A stretch of 64,000 bases of DNA from CAVPWP01 sp963709395 (lineage in GTDB: Bacteria > Pseudomonadota > Alphaproteobacteria > Rhodobacterales > Rhodobacteraceae), in NCBI GenBank assembly GCA_963709395.1, contig CAVPWP010000020.1, positions 124,001-188,000 on the forward strand, given 5' to 3'. Shown in pieces: positions 32,751 to 42,089 of the stretch (positions are counted from its first letter, which is position 1; each line of letters begins with the position of its first letter). The translations under genes and the position numbers were made by a program. The notes under the pieces were generated by a model. That model saw only the letters and a program-made list of their open reading frames with translations, searched no databases and had not been told where the DNA came from.

Positions 32751-32767
32751 GTTTCGCGAAACATATC
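32746..32767. promoter_or_regulatory. Perfect 22-bp palindrome, probable Mo-box operator of modABC
   Basis: Two 11-base arms, GATATGTTTCG and its exact complement, meet with no spacer. ModE-type sites are long inverted repeats with TAT-rich arms, and this one lies between the regulator gene and modA, 19 bases before the likely modA start. Confidence 0.7.
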
Positions 32768-32786
32768 TATGAGGAGAGTCCCGCCC

Positions 32787-33566
32787 TTGTCCTTCACCCG
32801 CCGAACGCTCTTCGCAGCACTGGCCGCCGTCGCCCTTGCTGCCGGCCCCCTGCGCGCGCAGGAGGCCCCCGTGATCGCCGCGGCGGCCAACCTCGAGTTC
32901 GCCATTGCCGAGATCGCGGAAAGCTTCGCTGCCGAAACCGGGATGGAGGTGCGGCTTTCACTTGGCTCCACCGGCAATATCGCGCGCCAGATCCGGCAGG
33001 GCGCGCCGTTCGAGCTGTTTCTTGCGGCGGATGACGCCACGATCCTGCAGCTGCACGAAGATGGGCTGACCCGCGATGCGGGCACGATCTATGCCACGGG
33101 GCGGATCGTGCTGGTTGCCCCGCACGGATCGGTCGTGACGCCTGCAGACGGGCTGGCCGGCCTTGCCGCGCTGGTCAGAGACGGGGAGATCACCCGCTTC
33201 GCCATCGCCAACCCCGATCATGCCCCGTTCGGTATCGCCGCGCGCGAGGCGCTTATCGCCGAGGGTCTGTGGGACCCCCTGCAACCGCTTCTGGTGCTTG
33301 GAGAAAACGTCAGCCAGGCGGCGCAGTTTGCGCTTTCGGGCAACGCCGAGGGCGGCATCATCGCCTATTCGCTGGCCCTTGCCCCGCAGGTGCGGGACCG
33401 CGGGACCTTCGCCCTCATCCCCGAGGACCGGCATGAACCGCTGCGACAGCGCATGGCGTTGCTGAATGGGGCTGGACCCGTGGCCGAGGCGTTTCATGCC
33501 TACATGCAGTCCCCTGCGGCGCGCGAGATCCTCGAGCGCTACGGCTTCTCGGTGCCGGAGAAATAG
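32787..33566 (+). CDS. modA: Molybdate ABC transporter substrate-binding protein
   Basis: About 259 residues. The chosen start is TTG at 32787, preceded by GAGGAG at about 32771 and giving a clean signal peptide (SFTRRTLFAALAAVALAAGPLRA). Longer starts at 32739 or 32769 would run into the operator or ribosome site. The mature protein begins APVIAAAANLEFAIAEIAESF, typical of ModA. It binds molybdate in the periplasm. Confidence 0.9.
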   Translation: MSFTRRTLFAALAAVALAAGPLRAQEAPVIAAAANLEFAIAEIAESFAAETGMEVRLSLGSTGNIARQIRQGAPFELFLAADDATILQLHEDGLTRDAGTIYATGRIVLVAPHGSVVTPADGLAGLAALVRDGEITRFAIANPDHAPFGIAAREALIAEGLWDPLQPLLVLGENVSQAAQFALSGNAEGGIIAYSLALAPQVRDRGTFALIPEDRHEPLRQRMALLNGAGPVAEAFHAYMQSPAAREILERYGFSVPEK

Positions 33567-33569
33567 CGG

Positions 33570-34238
33570 GTGGACTGGACCGCGCTCTGGCTCTCTCTCA
33601 GGCTTGCGGCCTGGACGGTGGCGATCCTTCTGCCGGTCTCCATCCTCCTCGGCCGGCACCTTGCCTATCGGCAGTTCCGGGGAAAGGGCCTCGTCGAGGC
33701 ACTGGTGATGCTGCCGCTGGTGCTGCCGCCCACGGTCTTCGGCTTCTACCTGCTGGTCGCGTTCGGGCGGACGTCCCCCGTGGGAGACCTCTGGCAGCAG
33801 CTTTTCGGTCAACAGCTTGTCTTCTCGTTCCAGGGGCTGGTGGTGGCCTCGGTCATCTTCAACCTGCCCTTCGCCATCCAGCCCGCGCAGCGCGGCTTCG
33901 AAGCGATCGCCCCCGAGGTGCGCGAGGCCGCGAGCTGCTGCGGGATGTCGCCGCTTGCCTCGCTCTGGAAGGTCGAGCTTCCACTGGCCTGGCCCGGCGT
34001 GATGACCGCGATGGTGCTGACCTTCGCGCATACGCTGGGGGAGTTCGGCATCGTTCTCATGGTGGGCGGGTCGATCCCCGGCGAAACCCGCACGATCGCC
34101 ATCGCGATCTACGACCGGGTGCAGGCCTTCGACGACCAGTCGGCCGCGACGATGTCGGCGGTTCTCGTGGCGATCTCACTTTTCACCATCGCGGTGACGT
34201 TCTGGCTTTCGGGCCGCGTCGGGCGGCGTTTGGGATGA
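33570..34238 (+). CDS. modB: Molybdate ABC transporter permease
   Basis: A 222-residue inner-membrane protein with about five helices and the EAA-type loop EVREAASCCGMSPLASLWKVELP near residue 112. It starts with GTG 3 bases after modA. Length is normal for ModB. Confidence 0.92.
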   Translation: MDWTALWLSLRLAAWTVAILLPVSILLGRHLAYRQFRGKGLVEALVMLPLVLPPTVFGFYLLVAFGRTSPVGDLWQQLFGQQLVFSFQGLVVASVIFNLPFAIQPAQRGFEAIAPEVREAASCCGMSPLASLWKVELPLAWPGVMTAMVLTFAHTLGEFGIVLMVGGSIPGETRTIAIAIYDRVQAFDDQSAATMSAVLVAISLFTIAVTFWLSGRVGRRLG

Positions 34239-34251
34239 GGGGGCTGTCCTG

Positions 34252-35376
34252 ATGACGCTCGAGGTCACGATGCGCGCCGAGGCGCCGATCCCGCTCGACG
34301 TGGCGTTCCGGGTGGAGCCGGGAGAGCTTCTGGCGCTTGTCGGTCATTCGGGCTCGGGCAAGACGACCGTGTTGCGGACCATCGCGGGTCTCTGGCGGCC
34401 CACAGCCGCGCGGGTGCGGGTGGACGGAATGACCTGGGTCGATACCGCGGCGGGTGTGAACCTCGCCCCGCACCGGCGACCTGTCGGGGTCGTGTTCCAG
34501 AGCTATGCGCTTTTCCCGCACATGACGGCGGCGCAGAATGTCATGGCGGCCCTCCCGGCGGACACGGCGGCGGCGCGGACCGAAGCCGAGCGTCTGCTGG
34601 ACCTCGTGAACCTGCGGGGACTGGCCGACCGCAGACCGGCGCAGCTTTCGGGCGGAGAGCAGCAGCGCGTGGCGGTGGCCCGCGCCCTGGCCCGCAAGCC
34701 GCGCGCCCTGCTGCTGGACGAACCCTTCTCGGCCGTGGATCGGGCAACGCGCGAAAAACTCCACGCCGAAATCATCGCGCTCAGGGCGCATCTGGCGATG
34801 CCGGTCGTTCTGGTCACGCACGACATGAACGAGGCGCAGCTTCTCGCCGACCGGATGGTCGTGATCGAGAAAGGCCGCGCCCTGCGCCAGGGCACCACGG
34901 CCGAGGTCATGGCCGACCCGCAGGCGCTGCGCGCCATGGGCATCCGCGAAGTGGCCGCCATGCTGCCCGCCACGATCGCCGAACACGGGGACGACGGGCT
35001 GACGCGCCTTCAGGCGGCGACCGGCCCGCTCTACCTGCCAACGGTCGAAGGCGCGCCGGGGACACGAGTGCGCGTGCGCGTCATGGCGCATGAGGTGATC
35101 CTGTCGCGCGGCAGGCCCGAAGGGCTTTCGGCACAGAACATCCTGGCCGGCCGGGTGACCCGCATCGTCCCGGGCAACGGCCCCGCTGTGATAGTCCACG
35201 TCGCCGTGGGTGCGGACGAGATCCTTGCGCGCATCACCCGCCGCGCGGCCGACCAGCTGGGCCTGCGGGAAGGCGACAGCGTGCACGCCATCCTCAAATC
35301 CATGTCCGTGGCCCGCGATCACGTCTTGCATGTGCCGGAGGCTGCCGCGCCGGAGCAAGTCCCCGCGCAGCCCTGA
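34252..35376 (+). CDS. modC: Molybdate ABC transporter ATP-binding protein
   Basis: A 374-residue ATPase. Walker A GHSGSGKTT, signature LSGGEQQR, Walker B ALLLDEPFSAVD and H-loop THDMNEA are visible. A mop-like molybdate-binding domain occupies about residues 295-365 (SAQNILAGRVTRIVPG). This effector domain could provide molybdate sensing missing in the truncated ModE-type regulator. It starts 13 bases after modB. Confidence 0.92.
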   Translation: MTLEVTMRAEAPIPLDVAFRVEPGELLALVGHSGSGKTTVLRTIAGLWRPTAARVRVDGMTWVDTAAGVNLAPHRRPVGVVFQSYALFPHMTAAQNVMAALPADTAAARTEAERLLDLVNLRGLADRRPAQLSGGEQQRVAVARALARKPRALLLDEPFSAVDRATREKLHAEIIALRAHLAMPVVLVTHDMNEAQLLADRMVVIEKGRALRQGTTAEVMADPQALRAMGIREVAAMLPATIAEHGDDGLTRLQAATGPLYLPTVEGAPGTRVRVRVMAHEVILSRGRPEGLSAQNILAGRVTRIVPGNGPAVIVHVAVGADEILARITRRAADQLGLREGDSVHAILKSMSVARDHVLHVPEAAAPEQVPAQP

Positions 35377-35493
35377 GGCTGAAGGGCCGCCCGACCGGAC
35401 GCTCCCTTCCCGCCTGCCGAGGCACCGCTGCTCTTTCCGTCGGGCCGGACGTCGGGTATTCCGGACGGAACACTCCGAAGGAGGACAGGCAGA

Positions 35494-36729
35494 ATGGTGC
35501 ACTCACGACGGGCGGTCCTCCTTTCCATCGCCGCTTTGGGCCTGTCGGCCTGTGCCGGCGGCGGCGGATCGCGGCCCCAGGTCGCACCCGACGTAGCCCG
35601 CGCAGTGCCCAACCCGGCCTTCGATGCCTGGGTCGCCGCCTTCAAGCCTCGCGCAGCCGCCAAGGGGATTTCGCAGGGCACGCTCGACGCCGCCTTCCGG
35701 GACGTCGGCTACCTGCCCGTGGTCGTCGAGCGCGACCGCAACCAGACCGAATTCACCCGGTCCCTCGAGGACTACCTTGCCATCGCAGCCTCCGACGAGC
35801 GGATCGCGAAGGGCCGCGAAAACCTGCGGCGTCAACAGGCGACACTGGCCGCCATCGAGGCCCGCTACGGCGTCGACGCCGAGGTCGTCACCGCGGTCTG
35901 GGGCCTGGAAAGCCAGTATGGCGAGCGCCGGGGGGACATCCCGGTGATCTCGTCGGTGTCCACGCTTGCCTTCGACGGGCGGCGGGGCGCGTTCTTCGAG
36001 CAGCAACTCGTCGCGGCGCTGGAAATCCTGCAGCGCGGCGACACGTCCCCGGACCGCATGACCGGAAGCTGGGCCGGCGCGATGGGCCACACGCAGTTCA
36101 TTCCCACGTCCTACCAGGCCTATGCGGTGGATTTCACCGGCGACGGTCGCCGCGATATCTGGTCAGAGGATCCGTCCGATGCGCTGGCCTCGACCGCCGC
36201 GTACCTGCAACGCTCCGGCTGGCGGCAGGGGCAGCCCTGGGGGGTGGAAGTCGCCCTTCCCCAGGGGTTCAACGCCGCCCTTGCCGGCAAGGCCAACGCC
36301 CGCAGCACCTCGGCCTGGGGCGCGCTGGGGGTTCGGACGGTCGATGGCGGCCCCCTGCCGGATTTCGGACCGGCCACCCTCCTGATCCCGCAGGGGCCGA
36401 ACGGTCCGGCCTTCGTGGTCTTCCGGAACTTCGACGCCATCCTGCGCTACAACAACGCGCAGAACTACGCCATCGGCGTCGGTCATCTGTCCGACCGGCT
36501 GGCGGGACGGCCGCCGCTGCGCACCCCGTTTCCTCCCGATGCGCAGGGCATGACGATCGACGACCGCAAAGAGCTTCAACGCCGTCTGACCGCGCGGGGA
36601 TACGACACGCAGGGAGCGGACGGCGTGATCGGCCGCAATACGACCGAAGCGATCAGCGCGTACCAAACGGCTTCGGGCCTGCCGGTCACGGGCGAGCCGT
36701 CGCTGGCGTTGCTTCAGCAGCTTCGCTGA
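35494..36729 (+). CDS. Lytic murein transglycosylase, MltB type, with peptidoglycan-binding domain
   Basis: A 411-residue lipoprotein. The signal ends in a lipobox (LGLSAC). The MltB-type catalytic domain spans about 45-325, with the catalytic glutamate in VWGLESQYGERRG and the GAMGHTQFIPTSY motif. A peptidoglycan-binding domain 1 follows at about 350-411 (RKELQRRLTARGYDTQGADG). GGAGG lies upstream of the start. It cleaves glycan strands of the wall to 1,6-anhydro products. Confidence 0.93.
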   Translation: MVHSRRAVLLSIAALGLSACAGGGGSRPQVAPDVARAVPNPAFDAWVAAFKPRAAAKGISQGTLDAAFRDVGYLPVVVERDRNQTEFTRSLEDYLAIAASDERIAKGRENLRRQQATLAAIEARYGVDAEVVTAVWGLESQYGERRGDIPVISSVSTLAFDGRRGAFFEQQLVAALEILQRGDTSPDRMTGSWAGAMGHTQFIPTSYQAYAVDFTGDGRRDIWSEDPSDALASTAAYLQRSGWRQGQPWGVEVALPQGFNAALAGKANARSTSAWGALGVRTVDGGPLPDFGPATLLIPQGPNGPAFVVFRNFDAILRYNNAQNYAIGVGHLSDRLAGRPPLRTPFPPDAQGMTIDDRKELQRRLTARGYDTQGADGVIGRNTTEAISAYQTASGLPVTGEPSLALLQQLR

Positions 36730-36868
36730 TCTCGACCTGAAGAGCGGCGGTCGGACGCATCGAGCGTTTCGCTGGCGCACCCATGGGGACGACTACACGC
36801 GTCACCCGAAAACGGCATACTCCACCAGCAAGGCTTTGTTATTATCTACATATCTGCAGGGAAAGTGG

Positions 36869-36942
36869 CGCGCTGGGGAGGATTCGAACCCCCGACCCCT
36901 TGATTCGTAGTCAAGTACTCTATCCAACTGAGCTACCAGCGC
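36869..36942 (-). tRNA. tRNA-Arg (ACG anticodon)
   Basis: A complete 74-base cloverleaf on the minus strand. The acceptor stem is GCGCTGG with CCAGCGC and discriminator G. D-stem GCTC/GAGT, anticodon stem CTTGA/TCAAG with loop CTACGAA (anticodon ACG, read as ICG), and T-arm GGGGG-TTCGAAT-CCTCC are intact. CCA is not encoded. Confidence 0.96.
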
Positions 36943-36954
36943 GCGGACGGATGG

Positions 36955-36983
36955 CAGATACCGACCGCGTCGGCACTTTGCAA
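36955..36983 (-). promoter_or_regulatory. Promoter of tRNA-Arg
   Basis: On the minus strand TTGCAA and TATCTG are separated by exactly 17 bases, and the -10 box ends 12 bases before the mature tRNA. This is a good match to a strong sigma-70-type promoter. Confidence 0.65.
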
Positions 36984-37064
36984 GGGGCAAAACCGAAAAC
37001 CGAAGGGTGCCGGCCTTGCCGAAAGTCCGGAAGGTGACTGTAGGGGAAGGACCGGCAGCACGCC

Positions 37065-38489
37065 TCAGACCTGTGCACCCGACGTCGCCGGGACGACCGG
37101 AGGGTCGATCGCAAGGGTCTTGGGGAGGTAGAGTCGGAAGACGGTGCCCTCGGGACCGGTCGACACGAGGTCAAGCCGCCCGCCATGCCCGCGCAGAAGC
37201 TCGGAGGCGATGACAAGGCCAAGGCCCGACCCCCCTTTGCGCGCGCCCCCCTGGAACGGGGTGAAGAGGTGTTCGCGCGCCTTTTGCGGCAGGCCCGGCC
37301 CGGTGTCCGCCACGGCCACCGTCCAGGCCACATCGTCCTCGCTTGCCGTCAGGGTGATGGACCCCGGCACGCCGCCTGCCATGATCGCCTGGCGGGCGTT
37401 CCGCACGAGGTTCACGAGCACGCGGTGAAGCTGTTCGGGATCGGCGCGCAGCACGAGTCCCTGCGGAATGTCGACGCGGAAGTCGCAGTTGAACTCCTCG
37501 CAGGCAAGGCGCTCGCTTTCGACCACGTCCTCGATGATCCCGGCCAGCGCCACGCGGTCGAGCTTTGGCGGCGGTTCCTCGGCCCGACCGAAGGCCAATG
37601 TCGATTCGCACAGGTTTACCGCCCGGCTGATCGACCCCAGCAGCTTCGGCACCAGTCTGCGCACCGCAGGGTCCTGGCTGGTTTCGATCCGGTCCGCGAA
37701 AAGCTGCGCCGACGTGAGGATGTTGCGCAGGTCGTGACTGACCTTGGCAACAGCACCGCCCAGCTGCGCCAGCCGTTCCTTCTGGCGCAGCGCCCCGGTC
37801 AGATCGGTCTGAAGCTTGCAGAGGGCGATCTCGGCCTCATAAAGCTCGGTCACGCCGGCCGACGGCTCGATGATGCGTCGCGCATCCTCGGGGGCGGCAG
37901 CGTAGCTTTGCATGGCGCCCACCACCCGGCGGATGGGTTTCACAAGGAAATGACGCACCGCCACGAAGAGAAGCGAGGCCGTGAAGACCGAGATGATCGC
38001 CGACAGCGCCAGGATCCTGAGGCCATAGTCGATCATCGCCGCACGCAGGGGTTCGGTCGCCATCGTGACTTCGATCAGAAGGCCCGCGTCCTGCACGGGG
38101 TTGCCGATCACCCGCACGATCGACGGTTCGGTGTCGGCGAGCCGGGACATGGCGTCGCGGATAAGCTCCCACGAGCCCGCGTCGCGCAGATCGAACGTGG
38201 CGCTGATCGGCGTCGGCATCGGCGACGACAGCACCAGTTCGCGGATCTCGTCGCGCCGCAGCACCACGTTGTAGACCCCTGCATTGCGCAAGAGCTCGGC
38301 TTCGAGGGTCGCATCGATCATGTCATCGGCCAGAAGCGCCAGCGACGCGATCTGCGCCCGTTCCAGACGGGCGAGCATGTAGTCCTCGCGAAACCGCGCG
38401 ACCGACGGCACGAAGATGAATATCTCGGCCAGCATGACGAAGATGATCGTCAGGACCAGGAACCGGCCAGAGAGCGACTTGAAGAACAT
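37065..38489 (-). CDS. Membrane sensor histidine kinase
   Basis: A 474-residue kinase. Two transmembrane helices (about residues 10-32 and 160-185) flank a sensor domain of about 125 residues. A HAMP-like linker follows. The H-box is VSHDLRNILTSAQ (about residue 255), then N-box NLVRNARQAI, G1 DTGPGLP and G2 GSGLGLVIA. All catalytic motifs are intact. No response regulator is adjacent, so its partner is elsewhere. It is 26 bases from the oxidoreductase gene upstream on the same strand. Confidence 0.92.
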   Translation of the reverse strand: MFFKSLSGRFLVLTIIFVMLAEIFIFVPSVARFREDYMLARLERAQIASLALLADDMIDATLEAELLRNAGVYNVVLRRDEIRELVLSSPMPTPISATFDLRDAGSWELIRDAMSRLADTEPSIVRVIGNPVQDAGLLIEVTMATEPLRAAMIDYGLRILALSAIISVFTASLLFVAVRHFLVKPIRRVVGAMQSYAAAPEDARRIIEPSAGVTELYEAEIALCKLQTDLTGALRQKERLAQLGGAVAKVSHDLRNILTSAQLFADRIETSQDPAVRRLVPKLLGSISRAVNLCESTLAFGRAEEPPPKLDRVALAGIIEDVVESERLACEEFNCDFRVDIPQGLVLRADPEQLHRVLVNLVRNARQAIMAGGVPGSITLTASEDDVAWTVAVADTGPGLPQKAREHLFTPFQGGARKGGSGLGLVIASELLRGHGGRLDLVSTGPEGTVFRLYLPKTLAIDPPVVPATSGAQV

Positions 38490-38515
38490 GCGCGCCTTTA
38501 TCCTGCGTCAGGCCA

Positions 38516-39933
38516 TCAGGGCAGAACCCTCTGCACGAAGCCGACGATCCGCTTGACCACCGGGCTGTCGAACAGCCTCGGTGAGAAATAAGCGCCGGCG
38601 GCCCGCTTGTTAACCTCCATCAGTGTCGGATAGGGCGCAACCATGTTGGCGACCGCGCTCATCTTGAGCCGGTTTGCGATCACCAGCGCCCAGAGCGAGA
38701 TCAGCTCGCCTGCCTGCGCGCCGACGATGGATGCGCCGACGGGGCGGCCTTTCACCACCATGACCTTGATCATGCCGGTGGTCTTGCCTTCGGCGACAGC
38801 GCGGTCGTTCTCGGCATAGTCGAAGCGCACGACCTCAAGGCGCGCGCCATGCTTCTTGCGCGCCTCGGCCTCGGTCAGACCGACCTGCGCAAGCTCGGGA
38901 TCGGTGTAGGTGGCCCAGGGTATATGATCCTCGCGCGCCTTGGCGGGCAGGCCGAACAGAATGGACCGGATCACGACGCCCGCGTGGTAGCCCGCGACAT
39001 GGGTGAACTGAAGCTTCCCGGCGACATCCCCCACGGCATAGACCCTGCGGTTGGTTGTCCGCAGATCGGCGCCGACGGTGACGACGCGGTCATGGGCAAT
39101 CCCGGCCGTATCGAGGTCAAGCCGCGCGATATTGGCCTTGCGGCCCACCGCGACCAGAAGGTGCGAGCCTTCAAAGCTCCGTCCGTCCTTTGCGTGAAGG
39201 GTGATGGTCTCGCCCGTCCTTCTCGACGCGGTCGACCAGGGCGTCCTCGGCGATCTCGACCCCTTCCCCGCGCAGCCGGTCCAGAACGATCGCCGCCAGT
39301 TCGGGATCGTCCTTGCCAAGCGCTTTCGCGCCTTCGACCACGGTGACCTTGCAGCCCAGCCGCAGATGCGCCTGCGCCATTTCCATCCCGATGGGACCGC
39401 CGCCGACGATCAGAAGGTGATCGGGCCGCTCGCGCAGGTCGAAGATCGTCTCGTTCGTGAAGTAGTCGACGCCATCGAGCCCCGGAATCGGCGGCACCAG
39501 CGGCGACGATCCGGTCGCGATCACGAACCGCCGCGCCTCGATGACGGTCTCGCCGGCCTGCACCTCGGTCTTCGAGATGAAGCGCGCCCAGTCGCGGATG
39601 ACGTGAACCCCCAACCCTTCGAACCGTTCCTGGCTGTCGACGGGCGCAATGGCCTCGATCACCTTGTGAACGTGGTCCTTCGCGGCGGCATAGCTGACCT
39701 CGGGCAGGACGGGGGTCACGCCGAAGGGGCCGCCGGTCGTGCATGGCATGGGCATGCTTTCCCGCAGCGATCAGCGCCTTCGAGGGGATGCAGCCGAAGT
39801 TCAGGCAGTCGCCGCCCATCAGGTGGCCCTCGATCAGCACCACCTTGGCGCCCATCTGCACCGCGCCCGCGGCCACCGACAGACCACCCGAGCCCGCGCC
39901 GATGACGCAGACATCCGTCCGGATGCGTTCCAT
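38516..39933 (-). CDS. FAD-dependent pyridine nucleotide-disulfide oxidoreductase, MerA/Lpd-like (two frameshifts)
   Basis: About 472 residues of the class I flavoprotein disulfide reductase family. FAD-binding GAGSGG, the redox-active pair in GGDCLNFGCIPSK, NAD(P)-binding VGGGPIGMEMA and a second FAD motif VYAVGDVAG are present. The usual dihydrolipoamide-dehydrogenase H-x-H-P-T near the end is replaced by APYPTLMEV, closer to MerA-like proteins. Frames change near 39737 and 39214, each by one extra base. It pairs with the TVP38 gene upstream (3-base gap), an association seen in other bacteria. Substrate unknown. Confidence 0.85.
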
Positions 39934-39936
39934 GGC

Positions 39937-40680
39937 TCAGATACCCTTCTGGCCGCGCACGGCCTTGATGACGATGGGCAGGGCGGCAAGCGCCGCGAGG
40001 CCGAGGATGGGAAGCAGGATCTGCGGCTCGAAAATGATGCCGAGGTCAGGCGTCTCGCCACGGGCGAAGACCTCGCCCAGTCCCGCGCCAACCGATGTAT
40101 ACACAACCGCGCCGGGGATGATCCCGAGAAAGGTGGTGATCACGAAGCGCGACAGCGGAACGCCGACCAGCGCGGGGATCAGGTTGGCGACGAAGAACGG
40201 AACGGCCGGCACAAGGCGGATGAGAAAGAGCATCTCCCACTGGTTACGGTCGATGCCGTCCTTGATGCGCTTCACCCGACCTTCCGAGGCGTCCATGCGC
40301 GCGGCAAGACGCTCTCCCAAGCCCCAGCGGGCGGCCAGGAAGATGATCGTCGCGCCAAGGGTCGCGGCCGTGACGTTGAACAGCGCGCCCGGAAAGGTAC
40401 CGAAGAGAAATCCCCCCGTCAGGGTCGCGATGGTGGCGCCGGGTAGGGAGAACGCCACCACCACGACGTAAAGCGCGATGAAGACAAGAACGGTGGCCAG
40501 GTAGTTGGCATCGCGGAACGCGATCAGGGCGTCGCGGTTCTGCGCCAGCGCCTCGAACGAGATCACGTCCCGCAGGGCGATCGCGCCAATCGCGGCCACG
40601 ACCAGAATGACGATCAGGGGCAGGCGCCGGGCAATGCCCGATCGGGTGTCGTTGGGGCCGGTCTGGGTCATGTCGCTCAT
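39937..40680 (-). CDS. TVP38/TMEM64 (DedA-like) family membrane protein
   Basis: A 247-residue protein with about six hydrophobic segments. The SNARE-associated/VTT domain is recognisable from SLPGATIATLTGGFLFG and the FLIRLVPAVPFFVANLI stretch with its conserved R and P. Start at 40680 (MSDMTQTG) chosen over an upstream ATG because AGGA lies 8 bases before it. The family is linked to lipid scrambling or export. It is upstream of the disulfide oxidoreductase in one operon. Confidence 0.87.
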   Translation of the reverse strand: MSDMTQTGPNDTRSGIARRLPLIVILVVAAIGAIALRDVISFEALAQNRDALIAFRDANYLATVLVFIALYVVVVAFSLPGATIATLTGGFLFGTFPGALFNVTAATLGATIIFLAARWGLGERLAARMDASEGRVKRIKDGIDRNQWEMLFLIRLVPAVPFFVANLIPALVGVPLSRFVITTFLGIIPGAVVYTSVGAGLGEVFARGETPDLGIIFEPQILLPILGLAALAALPIVIKAVRGQKGI

Positions 40681-41004
40681 CGGGCTGGTCCTGTCGGGGT
40701 TCATGCGCATTGCTGCAGCGGCTGTCGACCCATACATGCCGTGCGGCCCGGCTTCACGCGACCCCCCTCACGCGCGCTTGATGGGCGGTGATGGAGAACG
40801 GGCTCAGAGGGGCCGTTTTCCGGCTTTGCACGGCGGACTGAAACATTTGCCGGCGAACGACCGCCATTTGTTGCAACATCGCGCGCGAGGTGCGTTGACT
40901 CGCACCGACCAAGCCCATAAAGAGCGGGCTTCGAACACATTAGGACCCCTGAGCCGATCCCTTGGGATACGCGCCAGACGGGACCAGACCGACGGAGAGA
41001 CGCG
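40681..41004. other. Intergenic region with rpmH promoter
   Basis: No gene seen. It carries divergent control signals for the TVP38 gene and rpmH, including a 10-base palindrome TGTTGCAACA at 40869-40878 just upstream of the rpmH -35 box. No DnaA boxes of the TTATCCACA type were noticed, so no origin is claimed here. Confidence 0.6.
40895..40923 (+). promoter_or_regulatory. Promoter of rpmH-rnpA
   Basis: TTGACT (40895-40900) and TAAAGA (40918-40923) are 17 bases apart, about 80 bases upstream of rpmH. Confidence 0.65.
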
Positions 41005-41139
41005 ATGAAACGCACCTTTCAGCCCTCGAACCTCGTCCGCAAGCGGCGGCATGGGTTCCGCTCCCGCATGGCCACGCCCGGCGGCCGCAAGGTTCTGAAC
41101 GCGCGCCGGGCGAAAGGCCGCAAGCGCCTCAGCGCCTGA
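41005..41139 (+). CDS. rpmH: 50S ribosomal protein L34
   Basis: A 44-residue basic protein reading MKRTFQPSNLVRKRRHGF at the start and RRAKGRKRLSA at the end, the universal L34 sequence. GGAGAG is 9 bases upstream. It is followed by rnpA and yidD, the usual bacterial order. Confidence 0.97.
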   Translation: MKRTFQPSNLVRKRRHGFRSRMATPGGRKVLNARRAKGRKRLSA

Positions 41140-41165
41140 GGCGCGAGGCAAGCAGGATTGACGAC

Positions 41166-41558
41166 ATGGCACCGCCGGACGCTTGCGTGGGAGACACCGC
41201 CAAGCTTCCGGCGGTGCCTTTTCGTGTCGACCGTCTGAAGACGCGGCCCGAGTTCCTGGCCGCCGCGCGCGCCCGCCGCGAAGCAACACCCGGCTTTGTC
41301 CTCCAGGCCCGCAAGAGCGCCCGTGAGGATGGCACGATCCGCGCCGGCTTCACCTGTTCCAAGAAGGTAGGCAACGCCGTCGAAAGAAACCGCGCCAAGC
41401 GCCGGTTGCGCGAAGCCGCGCGCGCCGTCCTGCCCCGGCTGGGCCGGCCCGGCTGGGACTATGTCCTGATCGGCCGCCGCGACACGACGGCAGACCGGCC
41501 CTTCGACACGCTGATCGGCGATCTGGAACGTGCGCTCCGCAAGGTCCACGGCACATGA
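41166..41558 (+). CDS. rnpA: Ribonuclease P protein component
   Basis: About 130 residues, with the RNA-binding motif ERNRAKRRLREAAR and GFTCSKKVGNAVERN typical of RnpA. It assists the RNase P RNA in 5' maturation of tRNAs. The start at ATG 41166 gives an N-terminal extension of about 25 residues before the conserved RLKTRPEFLAA, so a later start is possible. The stop overlaps the yidD start (ATGA). Confidence 0.93.
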   Translation: MAPPDACVGDTAKLPAVPFRVDRLKTRPEFLAAARARREATPGFVLQARKSAREDGTIRAGFTCSKKVGNAVERNRAKRRLREAARAVLPRLGRPGWDYVLIGRRDTTADRPFDTLIGDLERALRKVHGT

Positions 41559-41776
41559 GCCCCCTGGCCCATATGGTCGCCCTGCCCGTCCGGGCCTATC
41601 GGCTGGTCCTGAGCCCCTGGGTCGGCCATTCCTGCCGCTATCACCCCACCTGCTCGGCCTACGCGCTCGAAGCGCTGGAAAAGCACGGGGCGATCAAGGG
41701 CTCGTGGCTGGCCGCACGGCGCATCGCCCGGTGCCACCCCTGGGGCGGTTCGGGCGTCGACAACGTGCCGGACTGA
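41555..41776 (+). CDS. yidD: Membrane protein insertion efficiency factor
   Basis: A 73-residue protein with the family pattern YRLVLSPWVGHSCRYHPTCSAYALEAL and RIARCHPWGGSG. It is membrane associated and helps YidC-dependent insertion; yidC lies 4 kb downstream here. Start overlaps rnpA. Confidence 0.95.
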   Translation: MSPLAHMVALPVRAYRLVLSPWVGHSCRYHPTCSAYALEALEKHGAIKGSWLAARRIARCHPWGGSGVDNVPD

Positions 41777-41860
41777 CGGTTCCGTAGGGGCTTCCCCGAC
41801 TCGCACATCCGTGCTATCCGCCCGCCACGCGCAACACCGGATGAAAGGGAGGGCGTCTGA

Positions 41861-41929
41861 ATGATCGACATCATGTATCGCGCCATTCCCGCCGGACTGC
41901 GCCTTGGGGACGAACGACCCCGGGCCTGA
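41861..41929 (+). CDS. Possible 22-residue peptide
   Basis: A short frame, MIDIMYRAIPAGLRLGDERPRA, preceded by a strong ribosome site (AAGGGAGGG, 8 bases before ATG). I recognise no family. It could be a leader peptide, a small protein or the truncated start of a lost gene. Confidence 0.3.
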   Translation: MIDIMYRAIPAGLRLGDERPRA

Positions 41930-42089
41930 GCCCCGCATCCTGCCCGCCGTCAGTGACCTGACCGCCGGCAGTCCCACCTGACCCGCAACCTGACCAGCCC
42001 CAGTCCGCGCCCGTGGTGCGTCCTGCGACCGGTCCATGTCCAACCTATCAACAGGAGTCCGTCTGCCGTTCCGGCAACGGGAAAGACCC

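Noticed and set aside
37185..38591. 468-codon frame antisense to the histidine kinase
   Set aside because: Kinase H, N, G1 and G2 boxes on the minus strand leave no room for a second gene.
40681..41004. Replication origin beside rpmH
   Set aside because: No dnaA or gidA neighbour and no cluster of DnaA boxes was seen.
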